NCBI RefSeq assembly: GCF_000321225.1
Contig: NW_004450277.1
Span: 2,782,234 to 2,846,233 of the forward strand
DNA length: 64,000 bases
From: Odobenus rosmarus divergens
Lineage: Eukaryota > Chordata > Mammalia > Carnivora > Odobenidae
Reading direction: 5' to 3'
Part shown: one piece after another, positions 9,801 through 20,871 of the stretch
Layout: the number at the start of each line of letters is the position of its first letter
Position numbering within the stretch: the stretch's first letter is position 1
The notes under the pieces: model-generated
Seen by the model: only the letters and a program-made list of their open reading frames with translations
Told to the model about the DNA's origin: nothing
The model's database searches: none
Made by a program: the position numbers and the translations under genes

Positions 9801-12686
9801 AACCGACCAGGACCCTGTTTTCCTGGAGTTTATTGTCCTGAGGGAAAGGCAGACAGACAAGTATCCAGGCCATCAGTAAAGAGCCCTCAAGGAAAATGTC
9901 AGCTTACAATGAGCCCTAAAGCAGAGCAGTGCATGTAACAGGACTATATGATATAAAGCCCTCCCTTAGGCAAGCAGTCAGGGAGGGCTGCCCTGAGGAG
10001 GTGTTAGTCATGCGGAGAGCTGAAGGTGGGAAGGAGCCAGCCTTTAACAAGACCTGTGTCACGTTTAGGTACCAGGTGAGGAGCCGCTTGTGCTTTGCCC
10101 ATCCCTGGGTCCTCAGCGTCATCAATGCCTGGCATGCAGGTGGTGATCTGTAGATAGGTGTCGAATCAAAGAGTGGGATCTTAAGGTTGTGATGAGACCC
10201 TCACAGGTTGAGGGGAGCCTCTGGTCAGAAGTGGGGCACCCCTGAGTAGAGGCTCTCTCTGTGGTTAGAAAGGCATTGTGGTGTCCCTGGGTTTACCTGA
10301 TTTCAAGGTGCTCCGCCACCTCCCACCCCCCCAACCCCCGCTGCGTGGCCGTTCTGCCCACGAACTAGGCTTTATCAGTTGCCACTCTTTTCCAGCCACA
10401 ATACTCTGATGGAGAAGGCCGTGAACACCGTGAGCAACTTCCTGACAAAGACCGTGTCCCGCCTGGGAGAGAAGGATGTGAGTCCTCCACTTCTCCGCGC
10501 CCAGAGCCATGCCTGGGGGGAGGGGAGGCAGGTGTGCCATTCACAGCCCAGCTGTACTCTCTGGGCGCCTTTTCTTCTGAGGGCCAAACTCCTCACCGGG
10601 CTGTCAGCTGGAACCCGAGCCCCTTTACTCAGCTGGGGGAGGGGGAGAGCGGAGCAGGGGCCTGACGTTAGCTGAAATCACTGGGTCCCAAACTTGGGCC
10701 GTTCCCCGTGTCTACCTACCCCAGATATGTCTTTCTAGCTAGTGTGTTCCTCCTTTAAACAATACAATTCTATGTAAGCTTATTTAAATACATGTATTTT
10801 AAAGATTTTATTTATTTATTTGACAGAGAGAGACACAGCAAGAGAGGGAACACAAGCAGGGGGAGTGGGAGAGGGAGAAGCAGGCTTGCCGCAGAACAGG
10901 GAGCCTGATGTGGGGCTCGATCCCAGGACCCTGGGATCATGACCTGAGCTGAAGGCAGACGCTTAACGACTGAGCCACCCAGGTGCCCCTAAATACATGT
11001 ATTTTAAAAAGAAAACTGTATCTCTACCATAATTTAGAAATGAATACCATTTATATAATTAATTTAAAACATAAACACGGACCGATAAAACTGGTATTTT
11101 CATCTATGCATCATACAAAACCATTTTTACTCGATCCAGAGAGTCTGAATCAGTCATTCTGGAACGGGGCTGGGAATCCGGGATTAGGAAAGAAAAATCC
11201 TCCAGGTGACTGGAGCCTCACGACTCAAAATATGGTCCTCTACCCAGCGGCCCGGGGGCCTCACCTGGGAGCTGGTTAGAAATGCGGGCTCTCAGTCTGC
11301 CCACCCCGCCCCCCGCAGCCCCCCAGACCTGCTGAATCAGAATGTGCATTTTAAAGCAATCCTCAAGGATTGTACACACACACGGTGAGAAACTCTCTGC
11401 TCTATGGTTCCCAGGGCCCCATTTGATTCCTTAAAATTCCAGGGTTCCAAAGTTCAAGGTTTCTAAGAGTGTAGGGTTCTGGGATGTTAACACTCTAGAT
11501 TCTCAAGTTTCTAGGATTCCAATATTCTAAGGATTTAGAATTCTAGCATCCCATGGCTCTCCAGTTTTGGACTTCTAGGTTTCTATTGTTCTAGAATCCT
11601 AAGGGTCAAAGGTTGTGGGATCCTGGCAGTTTGGCCCCAGCTGATAATGATCTGTCCTCCTTCCTGGTCCTGGCCCTCCTCTCCCTCCCTCCCTCCCTCC
11701 TTCCCTCCCTCTCTCTTTCTCTCTCTCTCTCTCCCCCTCAGGTGTGCCCACTGATCCACACCTTACTTTCCACCCTGGATGCGAATATTGTTCAGGACAT
11801 CATTGGTAAGTCACAGCCTGGGGACGGGGGTGCTTTCCCTCTGCAGCCTTCCAAGGGCAGGCATGCACCCTGTGCCCACCCCACAGCAGGTGTGGTCAGG
11901 GGACCCTGGAGAAGCAGGAAGACCCAGCATCTGAGCAAGTTGGGAGAATATGACAGGACTGAGGGCGTTCTGTGGGCCTCTGTGAGTTCTCTACCATCAT
12001 CCTTCTTTAAATCCACAGAACCTGCCTGGCAGAACGATGTGAGAAAGAAGATGGGCCAGATCTGGGTTCAAATCCTGGCTCTGCTATTTAGCAACCATGG
12101 GGCCTTATTCAAGTGGCTCTGCCTGTCTGAGCCACAGTTTCCTCCTGGATGAACCAAGACTGTAAACACTGGAGGGTGATGAGTGGATTAAAAGAAGAAG
12201 CATAGAGCCTAATATCCAGTAGGCATTACTAGTAAACACCTGCCCTTCTCTTTCCCTCTTTATGAGAAACTGGCTTCTCCAGCTGTAGGGGGGGCTTTCT
12301 TTGGCCTTTGGGTCTCTAGGCAAGGCTGGGGTTGCTGGGGATGCTGAAGCAATAGAAGTGGGGTAAGTGTCAGGAGGTGGCCCTTCTATGGAAACAGCCA
12401 CAGATCAGTTCCTCGGGCAATCACTCTGTGCTTTGCATATGCCATCCCATTGGATCCTCACAACAACTCTGTGGGGTGGGCACTGTCATTATACCCATTT
12501 TACAGCTGAACAAATTGAGGCTCAGAGAGGTGGACTGACATGCCTGAGGTTCCACGGCTGTCAGACTGACCCACTGGACAGTGGTGGCCATCAGGGTCTG
12601 GTTTCTGTTGGAGACTGAGTCCTGCTATCTATTTTGTTCCTTCAGATAAACTTCAAAAGGAAGACCAGCTGCCTAACGATGCCTGA
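3671..12686 (+). CDS. BPIFA2: BPIFA2 (parotid secretory protein / SPLUNC2), start codon not found
   Basis: Secreted BPI-fold protein of saliva; the family binds lipids and bacterial surfaces. Coding pieces are 3671-3804, 5903-6047, 6712-6819, 7958-8110, 10396-10477, 11742-11805 and 12646-12686 (stop TGA), followed by a 3'UTR exon. All junctions are AG/GT and the phases join without a stop. The translated pieces follow human BPIFA2 as I know it: LLTGTSASLLGNLG, then LGKLQESKAW, ANVTL, PVIGQVVDLKASLDLLT, GKCSSDPDSISL and VCPLIHTLLSTLD. The two BPI-fold cysteines (GKC and VCP) are kept. The odd part is the 5' end. No in-frame ATG precedes LLTGTS, and a MIR tail lies where the N-terminal half of the signal peptide should be. 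The gene may be inactive, or it may use an upstream exon. Order and strand (upstream of BPIFA4, BPIFA3 and BPIFA1) match the human cluster. Confidence 0.85.
4080..4284 (+). mobile_element. Carnivore tRNA-Lys SINE
   Basis: Full-length: head ggcgcctgggtggctcag, CT-rich middle, AAATAAATAAATAAAATCTT and A-tail. Flanked by near-identical target duplications aaaaggcatgcaca / aaaaggtatgcaca. In BPIFA2 intron, splitting an old L1 remnant. Confidence 0.93.
4659..4856 (+). mobile_element. Carnivore tRNA-Lys SINE
   Basis: Full-length copy with perfect target duplications aaagctacctagctt on both sides. Confidence 0.93.
5690..5870 (+). repeat. MIR
   Basis: cacatgacttgaggcacacttcttaacc, tatttcctcatctgaaaatg, and the end ggtcactgctccataagtg. 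It finishes 33 bases before a BPIFA2 exon. Confidence 0.75.
5903..6047 (+). CDS. BPIFA2: BPIFA2 coding exon 2
   Basis: Acceptor tttttgtcag, donor GGG|GTGAGT, entering in phase 1 and leaving in phase 2. It encodes an amphipathic stretch with LGKLQESKAWLPAKEK that matches LGVLQKSSAWQLAKQK of human BPIFA2. Confidence 0.88.
6445..6650 (+). repeat. MIR
   Basis: ccaggttcaaattcggactctggcact, then tgtctgagcctctgtg. Confidence 0.65.
6712..6819 (+). CDS. BPIFA2: BPIFA2 coding exon 3
   Basis: 108 nt, acceptor ttttcgcacag, donor CCT|GTGAGT, phase 2 in and out. It encodes beta-strand text including DGKGVNIRVPIVANVTLA. The same 108-nt exon size recurs in BPIFA3 below. Confidence 0.88.
7325..7465 (+). repeat. 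MIR
   Basis: ggttacttaacctctctagacc and ataataatagtacttctacctcatgg. Confidence 0.7.
7486..7679 (-). mobile_element. Carnivore tRNA-Lys SINE (antisense)
   Basis: Reads as the reverse complement: aaagatttat at the left, gccacccaggtgtccc at the right. Target duplication is roughly gaaaaaatg(g/c)tttt. In a BPIFA2 intron. Confidence 0.88.
7958..8110 (+). CDS. BPIFA2: BPIFA2 coding exon 4
   Basis: Acceptor tttcctatag, donor ACAG|GTAAGG. It encodes PVIGQVVDLKASLDLLTDV and IIGKCSSDPDSISL. It carries the first conserved cysteine of the BPI-fold disulfide. Confidence 0.9.
8200..8440 (+). repeat. MIR
   Basis: gtgtaggctctggagtcagacagacc, ccctctgagcctcatttttcccatctg, and ttagcacagagcctggcacac. Confidence 0.78.
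9517..9689 (-). mobile_element. Carnivore tRNA-Lys SINE (antisense), slightly shortened
   Basis: aaagattttatttatttgagagagag at the left, gagccactcaggcgcccc at the right. The flanks cattctat / cactctat suggest a target duplication. Confidence 0.88.
10396..10477 (+). CDS. BPIFA2: BPIFA2 coding exon 5
   Basis: Acceptor ttttccag, donor GGAT|GTGAGT, ending in phase 0. It encodes a helix, MEKAVNTVSNFLTKTVSRL, comparable to the NSVINTLKSTVSSL helix in human. Confidence 0.88.
10801..10988 (-). mobile_element. Carnivore tRNA-Lys SINE (antisense)
   Basis: Perfect 19-base target duplications taaatacatgtattttaaa flank the element. In a BPIFA2 intron, 320 bases after exon 5. Confidence 0.93.
11440..11620 (+). 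repeat. Degenerate 'ttctagg' repeat in a BPIFA2 intron
   Basis: Words of the type ttctaggattc, ttctaaggat, ttctagaatcc and ttctaggtttc recur about every 10-25 bases. Family not recognised. Confidence 0.6.
11682..11741 (+). repeat. (CTCC)n / (CT)n tract serving as a BPIFA2 splice acceptor
   Basis: About 60 bases of nearly pure pyrimidine (ctccctccctccctcc, then ctctctctctct) run directly into CAG|GTGTGCCCA of BPIFA2 exon 6. Confidence 0.85.
11742..11805 (+). CDS. BPIFA2: BPIFA2 coding exon 6
   Basis: 64 nt, the family's usual size for this exon. It encodes VCPLIHTLLSTLDANIVQDI, with the second conserved cysteine. The acceptor is preceded by an unusually long CT-rich microsatellite. Confidence 0.9.
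12045..12240 (+). repeat. MIR
   Basis: ctgggttcaaatcctggctctgctattta and gagccacagtttcctcctgg. Confidence 0.75.
12405..12580 (-). repeat. Antisense MIR
   Basis: ggatcctcacaacaactctgtggggtggg, cccattttacagctgaacaaattgaggctcagagagg. It ends about 65 bases before BPIFA2 exon 7. Confidence 0.78.
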
Positions 12687-12727
12687 GGAGGGAGATGAGG
12701 AGGACCGCGGGTAATGTCCACCTGAAG
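12646..12727 (+). CDS. BPIFA2: BPIFA2 coding exon 7, stop, and start of 3'UTR
   Basis: Acceptor gttccttcag. Coding is 12646-12686: twelve residues plus the split codon, ending PNDA and TGA. The exon continues as 3'UTR to the donor CTGAAG|GTAAGA at 12728, as expected for a BPIFA gene with a separate final untranslated exon. Confidence 0.8.
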
Positions 12728-13269
12728 GTAAGAGGTGGTGCTATACCCCACACAGAGGATGAGGCTCCTCCACAGGCACCTGTGGGGAAGCCAAAGCAAG
12801 GCTCAGCTTCTCTTCTTTTTTTAGCAGCAGGCTGAGCCCTAATCTTGGTTGTAGACTGAGCTGTGACCCTGGCCCCAGCCTGAGCCCCGTTCCTGGTCAC
12901 ATTCTGTACCCTGAGCCTTTTTCACACACCCAGACTGAGCCTGGATCCTGCTCACAGACTGAGCTTTGACTTCAGTGACTTACTGAGCAATGACATCAGT
13001 CACAGCCTAAGCCCTGACCTTGATCTCAGACTGATCCATGATCCTGATCCTATACTGAGCCCTGAACCCTGGCTCCAGTCTTGGCCTCTGATCAGTCTTT
13101 TCACATCTGCCATTGTTCCTAAGGTGAGGGGAGAGGAGAGTAAGGGCCAGGTGCCAGAGACAAACCCCAAACCACAGGTGCCAGGCCCCTCCTCAAGGCC
13201 TTAGACCCTGCAGGGGGTTGTAGGGAAGAGTTTGGGCAGCAGTGTCTGATGTCTGTGGTCTCGTTCCAG

Positions 13270-13455
13270 ATCGATGCCCAGTGTCCCTTGTAGCATCTCC
13301 ATCTGGGAAGGTGCAGCCACGCCCCAAGCAGAGCGATAGCCTGAGCGCAGCCAGAAGGGGCTCTCCCAGAGACTCCTCCTCGAAGTCGGTACAGCAGCCT
13401 CTGTGCTCACCACCCTCCACCCCCTGCAACTAAAGACCACTTCGGCACCTTCTTG
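13270..13455 (+). other. BPIFA2: BPIFA2 3'UTR final exon
   Basis: Acceptor ctcgttccag. No coding is expected here. A variant polyadenylation hexamer ACTAAA lies at 13429-13434, followed by a GT-rich patch (cttgtgtgg). The end is approximate, and no canonical AATAAA is seen. Confidence 0.55.
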
Positions 13456-13539
13456 TGTGGCCCATTTTATTCCCTCCATTGGGATTGGGGGAGGGCAACT
13501 AGGTGGTAGAGACCTGGGTGGGAGCTGGAAGGGACCTCT

Positions 13540-13630
13540 GGGACGATCCAGCTTGTTTTACAAATTGGAACACTGACACACAGAGAGGGCAAGAGACTGA
13601 CCCAGGGTCACACAGCCAGTTGGTGGCAGT
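13540..13630 (-). repeat. Antisense MIR piece
   Basis: cttgttttacaaattggaacac and gacccagggtcacacagccagttgg. Confidence 0.65.
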
Positions 13631-14159
13631 GGCAGGCTCTTGATTCATCCATTCACATGCTCAGCAGGCATTCAGTGAGGGCCTACTCTGGGCCAGGCAG
13701 GCAGTAGGAAAGGACAGTCACACTTTGGGTAACCCCACCCAGGGCTTTCCTCCCTTCCCCTCAGGGAGTCCTCAGGGACTCTGAGAGGCCTTATGGAGGA
13801 TGGGGGACACCGGGTCTGTGGGCTCAGGAGTATAGGGCAGAGTAACATAGGGTCAGGGGCCTGAGCCACTTCCCAGCCTGCCCCTCTGTGCCCTCTGAAA
13901 GGCTAGGGTTCCCCTGCAACAGAGATCAATTCAAGCAGCACCTGAGGACACCCATGGTCTCGCGACACCAGGGCTCACCCACCCAGCCCTGAGAGCCTGT
14001 GGGCCCACTGGCCAGGCTGCACAAGGGCCCTACCTGCCTGGTGAAGCCAAGCACCTTGAGGGTGCTCAACCATCCCATGGAGACCAGCTCCTCTCTGGCC
14101 TCCCCAGGCTGTGCCTGGCCGTGGTCCAGACAGCATCACTCTGCTGAGGCTAACACCAC

Positions 14160-14340
14160 CACCATCACGGAGCACTGCCTTTGCTGGCACGTAGGACCTC
14201 ACCAATTCCTAACAACACCAGGAGACACTATTCTTGTCCCCATTTAACAGATGAGGAAACTAAGGCTCACAGAGGCAAACTGACTCATCAAGGTCACACA
14301 GTGAGCAAGAGGCAGAGCCAGGATTTGAACCCATGACTAT
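14160..14340 (-). repeat. Antisense MIR
   Basis: tccccatttaacagatgaggaaactaaggc, ggtcacacagtgagcaag, ccaggatttgaacccatg. Confidence 0.8.
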
Positions 14341-14689
14341 GAGAACCTTTGCTCAGAGAGCTGACATCCGGTCGCCCAGGCACCTTGGCTGCCTCCCCGG
14401 CCCCCGGCAGGCGCTACTTTCTTCTGCCCAAGACATATGAGAGCCTGTCAAGGCTGTTGTTCCTGCCTACATGCAGGCCCCAGTCTCCCCTTTGCCTGCA
14501 GGGAGAAGGCTGCCGCCCTTTCCACAAGGGCTTTCCCTCTGAAGAAGGCTGCCTCACGGTCAAGTCACCTCAGAGGTCCCTTGAGCTCTTGGGGTGGCCT
14601 GGAGGGGCCGCAGACCAGCTCTCCCGAGCAATCCTGTGAAGACCTCAGTTCAGGGTGTGCCGAGGGGCTGCTGGGCACAGGGCGAGGGC

Positions 14690-14890
14690 CAGGGGCTTAG
14701 GCACCTCTGAGCTCCACACGGCCCCTGCCGCTTTCTAGCCCTGAAACCTTGGGCAAGTTACTTAGCCTCTGGAAATCTCAGTTTTCTTACCCGTCAAATG
14801 GAATTAGCAGAAAAAACCTCGCTCACTGAGCTGTTGTGAGGGTGGGAAGTGTCTAACTGGGGCCTGACAGCTAGTGAGCCCAGACGAGTG
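14690..14890 (+). repeat. MIR
   Basis: gaaaccttgggcaagttacttagcctctgg then cagttttcttacccgtcaaatgg. Confidence 0.75.
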
Positions 14891-15202
14891 TCCCCTCTAC
14901 ATGCTGAAATTGCTGTTATGACCGCCCTGTGTTTGTTGATTGACTGATGAAAGCCCTTATGTGGTCTAGAGAATCATGGTCCTGGGAGATCTTGGGTTTT
15001 TACCCTGTCTTTATGGCCAGACTGCCAACGGTCCCCCCAGGGATCATTCTTCTCTCCCTCCCCAGGTTTTAGCTGGGCACATGGCCCCCAGCCAGGGACT
15101 ACATTTCCCAGCTTCTCTTGCAGTAGCCATGTGACTAAGATCTGGCCAATGTAATATCAGCAGAAGTAATGCGGCAAATTCCACTTTGTGCTTTGAAAGA
15201 AA

Positions 15203-15300
15203 GGGGCACCTCACTGGCTCAGTCCACAGAGCCTGAAACTCTTGATCTCAGGGTCATGAGTTCAAGCCCCATGATGGGCATCACGCTTCCTTAAAAACAG
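15203..15300 (+). mobile_element. Short or older carnivore SINE fragment
   Basis: ggggcacctcactggctcagtc head followed by ctcttgatctcagggtcatgagttcaagcccc. It lacks the CT-rich and AATAAA tail parts of the young copies. Confidence 0.75.
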
Positions 15301-15732
15301 ACAAAGAGGGCATTCCCTCCCCTTCCTCCTGACCTTCTCTTCTTCTCTTCCATTAGAAATGGGAATAAGTGGAGTAACTCCCTGAGATCTAGAGGTGGAG
15401 CCCTCATTGAAGAGAGTAGAGCTGCTCCAACAGCCGCTGACCACCCATCTCTGGGCCCTGTGGCAGTAAAGCAATGAGTGAGCTTATTTAAACCACTGTG
15501 TTTTGGGGTCCCCTCATCAAGGCTACTTTGTCTCTATTCTACCTAACTCGTTCCGCCAGTAACATGCTGTGTGACAATAGGTTGCTAACTTCTCCTCTCT
15601 GAGCCCTGTTTCTCTATTTGCACAGTGATTACTAAAGGCCCTTCCTGCTCCAACAGGACAAGAGTTAGTGCTCCCTCCAGACTGGGAGGGGAAAGAAAAT
15701 AAACATTTCCATACCAGGCACTGTATTAGCCT

Positions 15733-15942
15733 GGTGGTTCTCAACCTAAGGTGACTTTGCCCCCCACAGGACATTGGCAATGTCTGAAGATATTTTAATT
15801 GTCACAGACTGGGTGAGAGATGCTACTGGCATCTCATGGGTGGAGGCCAGGGATGCTGCTAACCATCCTACAGTACACAGGACAGCCTCTCACAACAAAG
15901 AAGCATCCAGGCCAAAATGTCAAGAGTGTTGAGAAACCCTGT
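15733..15942 (+). mobile_element. MER5A (hAT-Charlie non-autonomous transposon)
   Basis: Nearly full-length: gtggttctcaacc at the left, ggacattggcaatgtctg and gatgctactggcatct inside, gttgagaaaccctg at the right. Confidence 0.85.
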
Positions 15943-15944
15943 AT

Positions 15945-16100
15945 TAAAACTTTACATACATTATCTCATTGAATTCTGTGTTTTTTTCTGAGTGATGCAG
16001 TGTATGGTTCTTGGGAGAAGATGTAGCAACTGAGGCTCAGAGGGGTGAAGTGACTTGCCCAAGGCCACACAGCTGGTCAGAGGCAAAGCTGGATTTAATC
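15945..16100 (-). repeat. Antisense MIR
   Basis: actgaggctcagaggggtgaagtgacttgcccaaggccacacagctgg. Confidence 0.8.
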
Positions 16101-16224
16101 CAAAGTCAACCTCCTCTAGAGCTGGTGCTTCCCTTCCAGCCAGGGAAGAAAGGTGAGTTTTCCTTCCTCACTATTTTGTGACAAACTCACCTCCCACAAA
16201 AAATACGCAAAGGAGGTCTCAAAA

Positions 16225-16660
16225 TTCAGGGCTTCTTTGGGCAGTAACCAACTTGAGTCCGTGCCAAGCCTTTGTCCATGCTGTTAGGTCTACTAGGGAC
16301 ATGGCTTTCTCCTCCGGCTGGCTAACTCCTGCTCAGCCTTAAACCTTTGCTCAGGAGTCAACCCCCAGCTAAGTGAGGGCTGCTCCTCCTTGTTTCCCAA
16401 AAAAGACACTGTGCTTCCCAACATGTAGTTCTAACCAGGCTACCTTGCCTTTCCTGTCCAATATGGAGAGAGCATTTAGAAAGCGTCAACTCTGGCTAGT
16501 CTGGTTCTCACCTTTTTTATTCATCAGTCTGCGCCTTAAGCCTGCGAGCTCCTTGAGGGCAGGTACCTCCCTCTCCTGAGCAGATCCAGTGCCCAGAGAA
16601 GGACCAGATACAGTACAAGCACTAATAAATGTTGAATGAATGAATGAACGAATCAATGAA
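16225..16660 (+). repeat. L2 3' end
   Basis: gcgagctccttgagggcaggtacc followed by tgaatgaatgaatgaa at the end, with the earlier CT-rich L2 body. Confidence 0.65.
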
Positions 16661-19284
16661 CAAACCTCTTCTTTCTGTACACAATCAGACACCATCTCTG
16701 GGGCACCTGAATGGGTAAGTATACAGGAAAATTCTAGCAAGCCAGGATTGGGGGTATAGGAGACTTGTCATTATTTTCTGTCAACCAAGGCCAGATCCCT
16801 GGCCCTTGAGGACATAAGCGCTATGGACCAAATGTGGGGCTCCTAGGTGAGTGAAGCCAGAACATGGGGTGGGGGAGGTGGGGGGCCAAGGCCACTCGGC
16901 CCCACTGGTGACTAATGTTGCCAATGGAGGGGAAAGGTTACAGGGTTTGTCCACCTGGAGGCAGCATTCTCCTGCTGGCAGCCTGGCACTCTGGGACCGA
17001 CTCTGGCTCCTGGCTCCTGGCCTACCTGGCCCAGACCTCAAGGAGGGGTGAAGGCTTCCTGGAGATGGTGACACCCCATGAAAGAGGCTTCAGGGAGGAG
17101 GAGAGAGAACAGCTGTCATCAGGGGATATATGGGAAGAAAGAAGGCAAAACCTGACTGGATCCTGAATCATCCAGAAACTAGAGTGCAGAACTGTAGCAC
17201 AGGCTACAATTTTGAAGGCTTAATCCAGTTAAATAAATGCGGGATCTTTCCAATGTTTGCACGATTTCTTGAGGATAACATCTCAGGATCAGAATTATTT
17301 ACTTTATGCGTTGGAACATCTTATGACCCCAGGAACACATCACAGAATTGACCAATCCGGATCTTTCTATTTACACTGTGATGAGAGATTATATACATTT
17401 CACCATATATTTGTCAGCAGATGGACACTTTTATTTTAAATATTTGCTCTTTGAATGGGAATAGAATAAACTTCATCACACTGGAAAAGCCAAAGTTCCC
17501 AACTTAGGACAGTCAGTTGTTAGATCAACTCAATAGATTATTTTCTGAACTTTTTTTTTTAATTTGGGGAAATACTGTGTTTCACAGCTGAGTGAAAATA
17601 CAGATCTTAGGACTGAGCTTAGCTGGTATCACGATGATGCAAAAAACCGAAACTGGGTGGGGGAACGGAGCAGGGATGTGACAATTTGACAAATTTCATT
17701 TGTTGGGGTGACTCGTTTCTGTGTTAATGTTCGTGCCATAAATAAAATGGATTTTCAGTCACAAGTTTGTTGAGCACCCAACTAAGCCAGGCCCTGTGCT
17801 AGGCAGTTCAGGGGTGACCAAAGAGGGACCCCCACCCAGCCCCTAACCACCACCCCCACCACCCCCGCTGCCCTCAATGCAGCAGCATCGAGGGGGCTCC
17901 TGCAAATCTCCGTGCCCATGGGGGGCACTGGGAGGGAAGAGTACAGGACTCAGGCACACAGCCTCCCCTGGGGAGCTGGGTGCCGTGAGGGGCCCTCAGG
18001 GAAGGTCTCCCAGAGCAGGTGCCGACTGAGCTGAAATTAAAAGGCTAACAGGGAGAGAAGGGGGCGAGGGCATTGCAAGCAAGCAGAAGTGACCACGTGA
18101 GCAAAGGCTGGGAGATGAGAATTAACCTGGCATCACCTGGGGGACCCACAGGACCTGGATGCTGCTGGAGCATAAATGTGTGAAGGTCAAGGGGAGGGCA
18201 GCGTCTGGAATGCCAAGCTAGAGGCAGTTTAGATGTGATCCTCTCAGCCAAGAGTTAATTTCTTTGTTCTTAGCATACCCTCAAAATCCGAACACCTCAA
18301 AGAGCTTTTGTCTACATGGATTCCACTCATCGATATTTGCCATAAAAGAAACTAATACTGAGAAATTTTTTAAATATACATTTATTGATTTCTTTTAAAA
18401 TAAAACAAACTGATTGCATTTTAACAAAACGACGTATTTTTATGAAAAATAACTATGTTCCAAAAACATAACTGGGAATGACTGTTTTACATTTTTTTAA
18501 ATCTCCATAATGACTGGCTTAATAGAAAACAGCTGGATCCTCACATCTGCTCTGCCTTCAGTCTGTTGTAGTATCACATGTCATGGAGTATCGAGAAAAT
18601 TCTGCTCTACACTTGTGAGATAAATGAGAGACAAGAGGCAAATAACGTCTTCGTATTAATTTAGAATTTGTTTGGAACTTGCAGACCGCCTGGAAGTTTC
18701 TTGGGGACCCCCAGACAACACTTTGAGAACGGCTGGGCTAGGTACTAGGAAGCCATGGAAGGTTTCTAGAAGGGGAGAGACAGCCGCAACAGTTTCCAGA
18801 AGTATCCTCTGGCAGGTGATATGTCAGGTGGATTGAAAGGAGGCAAAGGCCATGGCTGGTCAAGGTCCCACCCAGGGCAGGGGCTGTTGGGGTGGAGAGC
18901 TGGGCTGGGACCAGGGAGAGAGCGTGGCTTCCAGGGAAGGGGTCCCCAGAGAGGAGAGCTGGAGCAGTCCCTCCTGCAGCTTACTCATGCTTAGCCTTTG
19001 CTATCCTGGGCCCCCAGACTAGGCTCTGGGGCCAGCGCTGATGGCTCAGCAGCCTGCATTCCATCCTCCTCAGCTTGGGAGTGTTGTAAGAAGAGGCAAG
19101 ACCTCACCTTTGGTTCCGGAAGAAGGAACAAATTGATTCTCCTTAGCTCCTACCCAAGATCAGCGAGCAAAGTCACATTTGTCCCTATTGTTCTGCAAAC
19201 GCTTGCCCATCCAACTGACCAATGGGAGCAGGTGTGCTGACAATGGTACCTGTGGACGTGCATTTCACAACCCTGATCGAAGCT

Positions 19285-20008
19285 TCCAGAGTGTCTCACC
19301 CCACCATTCAGAGATCACACTCCTTGGTATTTACCCAAAGGAACCGAAAATATATGTCCACCCAAAAACCTGCGCGTGGAGGTTTGAGCAGCTTTATTCA
19401 TAATTGCCAAAACTTGGAAGAGCCAAGATGTCCTTCAGTAGGATAAACTGTGGCCCACCCAGACAGTGGAATATGATGCAGCATTAAAAAGAAATGAGCT
19501 ATCAACTCATGAAAAGACATGGAGGAACCCTAAATCCATATTACTAAGTTAAAGAAGCCTAGTATATGAAAAGGCTACATACTGGATGATTTCAACTATA
19601 TGATATTCTGGAAAGGGCAAAACTATAGAGACAGTAAGAAAAAAAAAATCAGTATTATCAGGAGTTCAGAAGGAGGGAGGGATGAATTGGTAGAGCACAG
19701 AAAATTTTGAGGGCCATGAAACTGTTCTGCATACTATAATAGTAGATACATGTCATTGCACATTTGTCCAAGCCCATAGGATATACAACACCAAGCACAA
19801 ACCCTAATATAAACTGTGGACTGTGGGTGATAATGTTGTGTCAGTGTGGGCTCATCATTATAACAAATGCCCCACTCTGGAGGGGGTGCTGGTAATGGAG
19901 GAGGCTGTGTGTGCATAGTGGGCAGGAAGTATATGAGAACTTTTCACTTTCTGCTCAAATTTGCTGTGAACCTAAAACTACTCAGAAAAATAGTCTATTA
20001 AAAAGCAA
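19285..20008 (+). mobile_element. Old L1 3'-part fragment
   Basis: Recognised by tatttacccaaaggaaccgaa, gcagctttattcataattgcc, gatgtccttcagtaggat and aagaaatgagctatcaa. Diverged and without open frames. Confidence 0.8.
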
Positions 20009-20011
20009 ACT

Positions 20012-20206
20012 AGGGCACCTGGGTGGCACGGTCGCTTAAGCGACCAACCCTTGGTTTCGGCTCAGGTCATGATTTCAGGGTCATGAAATGGGGCCCCACA
20101 TCGGGCTCTGCACTCAATGGGGAGTCTGCTTGAGATTCTCTCTCCATCTCCCTCTGCCCCTCCCCTCCGTCTAAAATAAATAAATAAAATCTTAAAAAAA
20201 AAAAAA
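20012..20206 (+). mobile_element. Carnivore tRNA-Lys SINE
   Basis: Head gggcacctgggtggcacggtc, tail aaataaataaataaaatctt plus A-run. It sits directly after an L1 3' remnant. No clear target duplication. Confidence 0.9.
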
Positions 20207-20454
20207 TCCCTTCAGGGTGGAGGCTCCAAGCCTGGCATTATGTTTCCCCTAGACTCTGACCCCTACCTGCCCTTTCTGCCTCCTCTCCTGGGCTTTCTTG
20301 CTTACATTCTACAAAGAGGGGGCATGCGGTGATGTTTTGGTGGGTGGTTATGCCGAAACATCTGCTGGGAACCCCTGCTCTCAAATGACCCACATTAGAA
20401 TGGCCTTCTGGCTCTAATATGTGTCCATAGATAGAAAACATACTGCATGAAGCT

Positions 20455-20660
20455 GAATTGTGATTAAGACCTTGGCTCTAGAGTCTACCTCCTGGGTGTG
20501 GGTCTTGGCTCTTCCAGGGGCTGGAAACACATTACTCAGCTTCTCAGAGTACAGCCTCTTTGCCCATAATGTGAGTGTTGGAGCATCAACCCCTCTTAGG
20601 GTTTGGAGAGGATGAAATGAGATGAGGTGTGCAAAGTATGTAGTACGAGGCCTAGGGAGA
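20455..20660 (+). repeat. MIR
   Basis: cttggctctagagtctacc, then attactcagcttctcagagtacag. Confidence 0.6.
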
Positions 20661-20871
20661 CAGACAAACTTAGACACAGCCCCTAAAAGCTGACAAATTA
20701 GAGGAAGAAGCTAATATCCTCAGACCTGGGGTTGAATAGGGGGACAAACGTGCAGCTTTGGAATCAGAGACTAATTTCTACCAGGGAAATCTGTAACATC
20801 TTCTTGGTAAGGGTGAGATTAGAACAAGGCTTCAAAGAATGGGTCCTTCCTTCCTTCCTTCATTCTTTTTT

